A stretch of DNA of 64,000 nt, from assembly GCA_030998015.1 (NCBI GenBank), contig JARWMV010000007.1, forward strand, positions 62,001 through 126,000, in the 5' to 3' direction. Source of the DNA: Ceratorhiza oryzae-sativae. Its lineage: Eukaryota; Basidiomycota; Agaricomycetes; Cantharellales; Ceratobasidiaceae. The position numbers and the translations under genes were made by a program. The notes below the pieces were generated by a model. It was not told the origin of the DNA. It was given only the letters and a program-made list of their open reading frames with translations, and did no database searches. Positions within the stretch are counted from its first letter, which is position 1. Each line of letters starts with the position of its first letter. Below, piece by piece: positions 56,498-64,000 of the stretch.

Positions 56498-57806
56498 TGT
56501 TACGGGTCAGGGTACACTTGAATATCTAGAGCTTAAGCAAATGTAGATATGTTAGTATACACTAATTGTACTCAATACTTCTTAGACTAGAGTAAGAAGG
56601 CTCAAAGTAGTTGCAATGCGATCAAGTAACACTCAAGGTAGTCTTAATCTTTCACAGTGTAAACTGACTAATTTATAGGTATAAAGAGCAAGACTACTAT
56701 GGTCAGGTTCCCTTAGATATCTTAAATGTAGTTCAGCCCTAGTCGCTTGGACTAACTGATACTAATCTTAATACTAGGCTTAAGCGATAGCTTATAGGAT
56801 AGATGGTGGGCTGCCTAATGCATGTACTTCCTCAGCTACAGGTACTTAGATTTCCTCTAATAGCTGGTACTTAATGTCACGCTCAATCAGGCAATATTGT
56901 ATCCTTATATATCTCTGTATATAAGATACAATGACTCAGACAGTATATAACTAATATGGTACTTTATTCCTCAGTACTAGTTATATAAGAAATCACACAC
57001 AGACAAGAGAAATAGAAAGAGAAAAGGGAAACCAATAACTGGTCTGGGTTGAGTAGTGAAGGGAGGTGGTCTGGAAGGGCCTCAGAGGAGGACCTTTTAT
57101 ACCCTGAGGAGGGCATTCCAGAGCCAAATAGATACATGCATGCCAGTGCGATCATCAAAAGAGGGTACTGCTATACTTGGGGTACACCCTAGCCCAGTAT
57201 AGGATAAAAGAGTAAAGACAGGGTGTGGATCAAAGGCATTGATGCATCTGAGACCTGCTATTGGCTTGTAGATCATATTATCATAGTATATACATGTAAT
57301 GAATGGAGGCTACATCTCAGTGAGTCATAAAGTGAGTCAGAGAAGCTTCTGGATCAATTTGGGAAGCTCTCCTGACTCACTGGAGTCATTAGATCTTGAT
57401 TGATGGTCCAGTAAGATTCTAATGATCTTCGGGCCATTCCGGCGCGAGGATCCGGTGGATCGCGACGATCTTCGGGCAGCAGATACCGCCGAAGATTGGC
57501 TATCGATAGAGCACAAGATCGCTTTGATAGCGTAAGCGGTTGCCGAGATATGAGCGGTGCGATGTTGTAATCAATATCTCCTGATAAGAGGAAATATCGC
57601 AACCTCTGTATCTCTCTGAGATCTTATCGTAAAAACTTAATAAAATATGCGTTGGAGAGCGGGAAATTTGTACTATTTAATGGAACGGAAAATAGTACAA
57701 TTCAGAGCGCATACAAATTTGAGTATTTCACAATTTAATTACAGATGCATCGCTTGAGGTTGGCAGAGCAGACTAAAATAATAGAAAATGTTAGTGATCC
57801 ATAACA
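56498..57806 (-). mobile_element. Solo LTR E3, CpG-retaining copy
   Basis: 1309 bp, the same length as E1 and nearly identical to it in the parts compared. TSD agttg at 56493-56497 and 57807-57811. TATA and aataaa intact on the minus strand. It sits inside an intron whose donor (gtgagt, 56490) and acceptor (cacag, 57854) flank it, so the host intron would be only about 50 nt without it. Confidence 0.95.
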
Positions 57807-58117
57807 AGTTGCTTTTTGAATATGGATATATGTGTTAACTCAATCTCCTCACAGTTGGGGACCAGAATTGTGAGGACAATGATGAGGACAACAATGTAGA
57901 TGACAATGGGGGTGATCAATTTATCTCGAGCTACCAGCAAGCCACTTGCACCCTGACTGCAGTCTTTTGTTCCTTCTGCCTGCATGTCAGCCCCTCCTGA
58001 AACTGCCAGTTCAGCTATGGCCCTTAACTCAAAGGTGAGCAACAAAGATCCATTGGCCTGTCTCTCAGGCAAAGGCAACACATCTCATATCTCCCCTCCT
58101 AATCCCTCCCACATATC

Positions 58118-61100
58118 CAGTGTTGGTAATAACACATGTTATTGTGTTAGTCAATGTTACTTATGTAATTGGTCAAAGTTATGTCAAAGTTAATGTCATA
58201 TGTTAGAGCCACATGATTACATGCACAAAGAGACTGGCAACAGGCAAAGTGTAGAGCAAGTAGATACACACAACTGATTAGTTTAAGACATTGCTCAAGG
58301 AGTTTGGTCAGATACAACCAGGTAAAATGTCTCTTGTGTGGCTAAATCATATATCTCAAGCTCTTTCTGTAAGTTAACAAGTCCACCTTTCATGAAGACA
58401 TCCAAACCTTGCCCCTTGGAGTTGGAATAGCTATAGTTAAATAGTTCAGCCAGTGTAATAGCAATTTGTGTGCCAAAGAAGGTTCATGATTGCTGAGAGG
58501 TAGTACCAGGTTTGGGCTTGATGGGTGCCTCAAACTCCTCATCTTGCAGATGCTTGTTGTCCAATACATCTTGCTGGAGCCTTGCTGCAAGCACAGCAAT
58601 GTCATGAGATGCAGGATCTTTGTCCATCATGTCAGTATTGGCAACTTCTTCTGTGGTCTCATCATGCTGATCAGTATTCAATTCCAGGCTGGGAGCAACT
58701 GAACTTGTAGGGTCAATAGATAACCTGCTGAATTGGCATTGTAGACAGGCTCAAGTTAGTCCCTCAGCAGCATGCTTGTGCTTCAGGTCCATTTGTATGA
58801 CTGCTGTGTCAAACACCTTATCAAAGGCAAGTTGAGCTTGGTGCTTTGTGTGAATGTGACCCATTTTGCTGAATAGCCTCTTGCATCTGGCAGAGTTAGC
58901 TACAATTGATGGTGTGTGGATAGCAAGGTGTGCTAGCTGGTGGCAGCCAGAGTTTGGTGTCTTGTATGTGAGTAGCCCTGACCAGATGCTGACAAGGTTG
59001 ATTGGTTGGCCCTATAGTGTATTTAGATTGTTATCAACAGTATATTTATGCATCTTGAAATAGACAACCTACTGCACACTCATAGGATAGTCAAGGCTCT
59101 TTGTAGTCCCATCTATCAGGATGAAACTCATTATGGCCCTCATAATAGTCCAGGAATGCCTTGTGCAACTCCAGATCATTCTCCATCTGGAACATGCAAT
59201 GGAATACATGCTTTGCTACTCCATATAGAGATGATCGATTGAGTTGCATGTTTTGGGGGTTGAAGAGTCAAGCTCAAATGAATGGATTTAGGAAAACAGC
59301 CAGAATAAAGGGATCTTGATTGGTTTTTGACCATCAATGTTCAAGACTGGCCAAAATACATCGTTGGACTTTGGGATCAAGACCTTGCACTGAATATGTG
59401 TGATAAAGTCAACCAAGTTCAACCAATATGTGATCAAGCTGGGTTGTGGGTGCTTGAGAAATGTTTGCTGCAATGGCAAGGGGCTCAAGATAGTGTTTAA
59501 GCCTATTTAAGAATGTGCAAGAAGCAAAAGCCATTCACTTGCTGAGCTTATGCCAAAACCCTGGGTCTTCTATATTCCTTATAATTTTTTCGACTAGCTG
59601 CTTATTCTCTGAGGATCAACCAGTGCTATCCCAGAACACCTCAGGTTTAAGTGTTACCAGAGAGTGGAGTGTACAAGACTCAGAAATCAAGCTAGAGAAG
59701 GACAGAAAGTGAGCGGTCCAGTGCGTAATTGATGGTATGCTGAAGCTATGCATCCTGCCAGTTGCCCAAACTTGTTCTTTGTGCAGGAGACCAAGTAAAT
59801 AAGAGTGATTTAACATCCACTTGATTATCTCTATTGCATCCACTGCAGTGCTCACAAGCCCAGATTTGAGATGCAGAATATCCCCAACAACCAGATTCAC
59901 CTATCAAAGCACAAATCAGGGTAATCAATTGCATATATTCACCTCTTTGCTTACCTGATGCACCCAGCAGTCAAAAACCAGTATATGAGGCCACATGCAA
60001 TGCAAGCAAACTTGCATTGCCCTGGAATCACCTCCTGCATCTGAAACCCATGCAATGACACATACACCATAGTCCTTTTCCACCTTGTCAATGTCTGAGA
60101 GCACAGCATTTAAGTGATTTTCTGCTGTCTTGTGTTGGGCTGACATATCATGAACCTTGACAGTATAAGTCTGGTCACAAATGAGTATCATATCAGAATA
60201 AACTATAGAAAAATAACTTCACCTTGTAATCGACTGACAACATTGATGCTAGCAAGTAGTTCTGTTTAATATTCTTCCAGCCATTGCTCATGCCTGTTGC
60301 TATACAACCTTTTACAGCTTCATGCATTGATGCATTGGCAAGCTTGACCTCCTGGCATAATACGTCACCAGACAGCTTGTGCTGATCAGGAAGCTTGGCT
60401 TCAGGAACCCAGTTCTGGAAGAATAGTTGGGTCTGAGGTTGATTGATTGCATGCCACAAGAATCCATTGGCCACCCAAAGCCTACAGAGGTCAGACTCAA
60501 AGCGCTTCTGGTCCTCTTTTGATAGGCCACCCCACAACCCAGGTGTACCTGATATCTGGCAGTCCACAGGTTGTGACGCTTCATGAGGGGAATTGGATGT
60601 GGTACAGCTTGGTGTACACAAGCTGGTTTCATTCTCTAGGTGTGTTTTGGCTTGTGGATCTATGAGCTTGCATCTCTTAATGTGAGCCTTGAAGCCTTCT
60701 TGTCTTCCTGAGACAGGCTTGACTAATGTTCAGGCTAAAGTAAATATGATCAGTAGGCTATTTTAGCTGGTGGTCAAAAATTATCCATACCCCATTCCTT
60801 CAGCTTGGCGTCTGAATGAACCAATACAAGCAAGCTGCTCTCCCTGGCAGCATCTCCTTGGTGAAGAATGTTGATTTTTTTGTTCAAGCATGCATTACAC
60901 CAAGTGTTGAGAAAGGTACCATTTTTGCTGTGATAATCCTTTGCAGATTTGGCGTTGTTTGAAGGGCTCCAAGATGAGAAATAATCCCAGTGCCATAGTT
61001 TTGGGGGCATTATGAATGGTTCAGCAAAGTGATTGGGAGGGGAAAGGCTGAGGCAAGGTAAAAAAGTATGAAGGAAATATGATGCATTAGATCACCACCC

Positions 61101-61375
61101 TGAGCCTTATATATGTGCATGAGCAATGCTCTAGATGATTCCAGCACACCAAAGACACCTGTAGCTTGCTCAGCTCTTAGTGATCCTGCCAGAGTCTGAC
61201 TGTAAGTGTTTGGCCTCTATTTACATTTGGAATGACTAATCAAGTCTTGGCCTCAGCTAGAGGTCTGCAAATTTCAACTGACATTGACATTGCCATGTCA
61301 GATATCATGTGCTTGACATTGACTTGGCTAACATGTATGTAAATTTAACAGTGTTAATGTCAATTACCAACACTG
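58118..61375 (-). mobile_element. hAT transposon 2
   Basis: 3258 bp. Inverted ends cagtgttggtaat (58118-58130) and attaccaacactg (61363-61375). 8-bp TSD cacatatc at 58110-58117 and 61376-61383. Subterminal gtcaatgtca/gtcaaagtt words at both ends. A minus-strand transposase fills the interior. Removal restores an open frame (P-S-H-I-S then T-P-V-N-E) of the surrounding gene. Confidence 0.94.
58484..61010 (-). pseudogene. hAT2 transposase
   Basis: Minus strand from ATG 61010. BED-like zinc region (W-C-N-A-C-L-N), then a core with V-K-V-H-D-M-S-A-Q-H-K-T and A-W-V-S-D-A-G-G-D-S-R (about 60040), C-W-V-H-Q, then I-T-H-W-T-A-H-F, E-P-L-A-I-A-A-N, F-I-L-A-V-F-L-N-P. C-terminal dimerisation block S-I-V-A-N-S-A-R-C-K-R-L-F-S (about 58890), ending in an acidic tail at 58484. 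Several stops (about 59618, 59540, 59290, 59120) break it. It differs clearly from the hAT1 protein, so it is another hAT lineage. Confidence 0.85.
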
Positions 61376-61428
61376 CACATATCTACTCCAGTAAATGAGG
61401 TTGTTGATTCCACTGACAATCCAAGTTC

Positions 61429-61476
61429 ATTGCCCCCTCCATTGCCCCCTCCATTGCCCCCTCCATTGCCTCCCCT
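61429..61476 (+). repeat. 12-bp tandem repeat, four copies
   Basis: Unit attgccccctcc, three perfect copies and one imperfect. It encodes a Leu-Pro-Pro-Pro repeat within the surrounding exon. Length is a multiple of three, so copy changes would keep the frame. Confidence 0.85.
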
Positions 61477-62466
61477 TCCACCATCTACCAATGTCATCAA
61501 AGCAGCTTCAGTACTGCCCCCAGATGCACAGGCTACTGGCTCACCAAATGCTGCTGCCTCCAACTCTTGGGTTGACAAAGCCAACCACACTCATCCTGTT
61601 GCCCAGCCCCTTTCTCTTACACAACCCACTCTACCAGCCATACCTGCTGCGCCATTCACTACATCTGCTGAGTCCAATGGCAGTGTTGTGTGGCAGGGCT
61701 TGGTTATAACACTCAATATGCTGGAGCACCTTTGTGAGCTTGCCAGGTGCCAGTTTGCTGGCAAGGCAGTCTGGGTGCCACCAATGTACCAGGATCTTGT
61801 CAATATTCTATCTATTGACCCCAACTACAACCCATTCACTGAACCCAAACCCCTTCCTGAGTTGAATGCTACTATGAACCATGGTAACTGTGGTGGCCAT
61901 AAAGGTGCTGCATACAACAACACCAGCTCCATCACTGATACCTTGGATCCCTCCCCTGGCATCATAACAACTCTGGTTGCCACCAAGTCCAAGGCTAAAC
62001 CAAAGGCAAAGGCAAAGTAAGTACCCAAGTCTGAGCTTGAGTCTGAAGCCAAGCACAAACCTGACTACAAGCTTGGCCAGCATGACAATGTGGTTCTAAA
62101 TATGGCTGAAGGCAAAACAAAACCTGAGGGTAGTAAGAAGGCTGGGGCAACAAACTCAAAACAAGGTGGTAATGTGCTAGGGGCAAGCAAGGCAGCTGGA
62201 ACAAGGAAGGCACCAACAAAGGATACTGTGGTTGAGCAGGGTAAGTCTACTATTAGGAGAGGAGGCACTGGTAAGGGGAAACAAGTTGCAGAAGGGGGAA
62301 AGGCCATAGCTGGTACAAGTGATGAAACAACCCATGGCCAGTCCAGAAAGGTATGTAAGCCTAACAATACCTTGCATATCACCTCTAATGTACATCACAA
62401 ATGCAGAAGAAATCTGCCCAAGACACCACTGTCCCTGCCTGTTGCTCTGCTTGCATGAAGGCCTAG

Positions 62467-63056
62467 TCTGTCATGCAACTATGTTATGGTACAATATAGC
62501 CTGATACATACAAACATCTTTTTTTGATCAAATCTCTTCTTATTGTTTTTTTTACAACACTGATGTCCTGACTGCTTGATATTAATGTTCTTGTCTCTCA
62601 ACACCAATGTTCTTGTTTCTTGACTATTTCCAAATGAATACATCAATTTACACTGCATACATGCAATTATAGTATTGGATACAGGACAGTCATGGGAGTC
62701 CAAGCAGCAGCATACCAAAGGAGTCCAACCAACACAGGATGCCATAGGAATCCAAGTCTGGGATCCTAGACAAGTCCACAAGTGTGGATGCTGTTGGAGT
62801 CCACAGGGGATGGATGTTTCCAAAGTACTTCATTTGGACCCAAACAAGGTCCATGGACTCTCTTCAGATCCTTTGAGAGGGACGTCTTTTTCACAAATGG
62901 ACTTCTTATGCTTACTTAAGCAGATTTTGTGATATAGAATTTGGCACATCTTTGGTGTCCATTCAGCCCTGATTAGATGTTGTTGACATCCCATGACAGG
63001 TTCTTAATGGAGTCCTGTGTGGGGACTTAGGTTAGGTCCCAACACTTCCTACAGTG
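62467..63056 (-). repeat. CACTA right subterminal and terminal repeats
   Basis: From about 62690 the sequence carries many ggagtcc, ggactc, tggacccaa and gtccaca words, ending in cacttcctacagtg (63043-63056), the inverse of the left terminus at 40264. The first part, 62467-62680, is AT-rich and featureless. Confidence 0.65.
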
Positions 63057-64000
63057 ACTTTCACTTGCACCTGCTGCAATGGACTGTGTGTGCTGAATTG
63101 TACTTTAGTCTAATAATGAAAAGTGCTTGAACAATGCACAGCTATTGCTCACCAGAGTTTCCAGTCTTCTGGTGGTGTGAGTGTGGCAGAATGGGAAGAG
63201 AACTGGCTTTCATTGTTGCATTTGATTTGCTGCCAACTAATAATGAGCCTGACCCTTATTCTTAACAGCTTTCCTCCTGCTATTTAACAACAACTTTGCA
63301 CTCAAAATTTCTCCAAGTCTCACTTGCCATGACTCTGTGCAGTTCTCAACACTCTCCCAAGACTTGAGCTTGAATCTTGGCTCTCCACAAGGCTGGTATG
63401 GGGATTCACATGATCTCTACTAAGCTTGGTGTCCCCCCCTCAACTGTGAGCAAGATGGTCACCTGTTTCAACAAAACCTGCAGTTACCACTCTAATCAGG
63501 CTAGATCTGGTCACCCTCACATGCTGCACCTTGCAGATGTGAAATTCACTGCACTTTTGTTGTCTCAGAATCAATTGTCCACTGCATCCCAGCTCTGTCA
63601 TGACTATTTCCCTCACCTCTTGACTGCTACCATCTGCTATCACCTCAAAGAGCTTGGGATATACAACTATGCCTGTTGCTGTGTTCTGCTGCTCATGGGA
63701 CAGCATGCAAAAGCACATTGCAACTGGGCTGACAACCACACAAGCTGGACAGTGCTTAACTGGTGCTGGGTCATTTTTTCAGACAAGTCCAAATTCAATA
63801 TTTTTGGGTCAGATGGCCCCTCATGCTGCTGGAGGCATCCAGGCCTTGCATTGGATCCATGTTATACAAGCAAGATGGTCAAACACAGTGGAGGGAGTGT
63901 CATGGTTTGGGGGTGCATCACCAAGCACAGGGTGGGTTGTCTTTACTGCATCAATGGGTGCCTCACAGCAGTTTGGTATACCAAGATATTGAAGACCAAG
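63052..64000 (+). mobile_element. Tc1/mariner-like element, truncated by the window end
   Basis: A TA (63050-63051) followed by cagtgactttcacttgcacc looks like a Tc1 terminal repeat, and a Tc1-type transposase frame begins about 280 bp further on. The right end is outside the window. The left terminus is inferred, because no partner repeat is visible. Confidence 0.6.
63329..64000 (+). pseudogene. Tc1-like transposase, partial
   Basis: ATG at 63329. After two early TGA codons (63368, 63374), where family members have R-A-R, the frame is open to the window end. N-terminal helix-turn-helix (I-L-A-L-H-K-A-G-M; L-G-V-P-P-S-T-V-S-K-M-V), then V-I-F-S-D-K-S-K-F-N with the first catalytic Asp (about 63768), and G-G-S-V-M-V-W-G-C. 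The remaining catalytic Asp and Glu lie beyond 64000. Both stops fit CGA-to-TGA decay. Confidence 0.88.

Larger units (their letters stand above)
55585..62466 (+). pseudogene. Unrecognised multi-exon gene carried by the CACTA-type element
   Basis: ATG at 55585 (M-S-K-T-E-F). Exons 55585-55633, 55697-55884, 55940-56038 and 56090-56489 join in frame with GT-AG introns of about 50-63 nt. The next intron (56490-57854) contains solo LTR E3. The exon from 57855 is acidic; its frame changes before 58010 and a piece (57984-58117) is then split by hAT2, resuming at 61384 into a Pro/Leu repeat and Lys/Gly/Thr-rich tail. A TAA at 62020 precedes a last open stretch and exon ending 62466. Motifs: S-W-V-F-K-Q-I-N-K-V, C-K-M-G-N-W-A-P-T-M-F, W-Q-G-L-V-I-T. 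No known domain. It may be a TnpA-like accessory protein or a captured host gene. Confidence 0.5.
40264..63056. mobile_element. Very large CACTA/Tnp2-type DNA transposon with four nested insertions
   Basis: Terminal inverted repeat CACTGTAGGAAGTG at 40264-40277 and, inverted, at 63043-63056 (14/14 identical, about 18/22 extended). Subterminal zones at both ends (40300-40520, 62690-63040) are full of ggactc/ggagtcc words, typical of CACTA subterminal repeats. Contents: tnp2 (minus) and a second divergent gene (plus). Subtracting insertions 41734-47254, 50129-53816, 56498-57806 and 58118-61375 leaves about 9 kb. No convincing TSD. The right end may be cut by a Tc1 element. Two different elements sharing a terminus is the alternative. 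Confidence 0.65.

Noticed and set aside
1..64000. CRISPR arrays, rRNA or tRNA genes
   Set aside because: No regularly spaced repeats, rRNA signatures or cloverleaf-forming sequence noticed. The only tRNA-like match is the copia primer site.

Overview
The window looks like nuclear DNA of a filamentous basidiomycete (Agaricomycetes). Short introns of about 46-65 nt with GTAAGT/GTGAGT-type donors, Ty3/Gypsy chromoviruses, a Tnp2 (CACTA-type) transposase, fungal hAT elements, a DUF6589-like protein and heavy CpG-to-TpG/CpA decay all point that way. The combination resembles Rhizoctonia/Ceratobasidiaceae, but I cannot prove the species. No ordinary host housekeeping gene is visible. Almost all of the window is transposon in transposon. 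Boundaries below come from matching terminal repeats and target-site duplications (TSDs) read directly from the sequence.

Region 1 (1-22.2 kb) is a four-level LTR-retrotransposon nest. Old Gypsy element A (fragment at 1-150, resuming at 18054) was split by Gypsy element B (151-18053, TSD cctac). B was split by reverse-oriented Gypsy C (2959-11267, TSD gaaac) and by a solo LTR (E2, 15773-17075, TSD cctgt). C was split by another solo LTR of the same family (E1, 5189-6497, TSD ggtgg). After a copia-like remnant comes Gypsy F (22949-30496, TSD ttgat), a forward-oriented relative of C whose 3' LTR holds a further solo LTR (G).

Region 2 (31.4-40.2 kb) is CpG-rich. It has a hypothetical gene at 32.3-33.1 kb, a complete reverse-oriented Ty1/copia element H (33487-38473, TSD atctg), an inverted fragment of the hypothetical gene, and an ORF with a PD-(D/E)XK-nuclease-like signature.

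Region 3 (40264-63056) reads as one very large CACTA/Tnp2-type DNA transposon with two divergent genes: tnp2 on the minus strand (50014 to 40797) and an unrecognised multi-exon gene on the plus strand (55585-62466). Four later insertions inflate it: a 5.5-kb TIR element inside tnp2, hAT1 between the genes, solo LTR E3 in an intron of the second gene, and hAT2 in one of its exons. A Tc1/mariner-like element starts at the right end and leaves the window.

The most interesting object is the 5521-bp element at 41734-47254. It has 203-bp near-perfect terminal inverted repeats, a 7-9 bp TSD, and only two genes, convergent and both starting just inside a TIR: a DUF6589-like protein and a RecQ-type DEAH helicase. 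It interrupts the tnp2 reading frame cleanly. I know of no named transposon superfamily with this content.

A second theme is mutation. Most premature stops are CGA to TGA, LTR pairs differ mainly at CpG-derived sites, and several catalytic Asp codons (DSG to NSG in proteases) are lost in CpG context. This fits CpG methylation plus deamination. A CpG-retaining block (about 31.4-51 kb) sits between depleted flanks.
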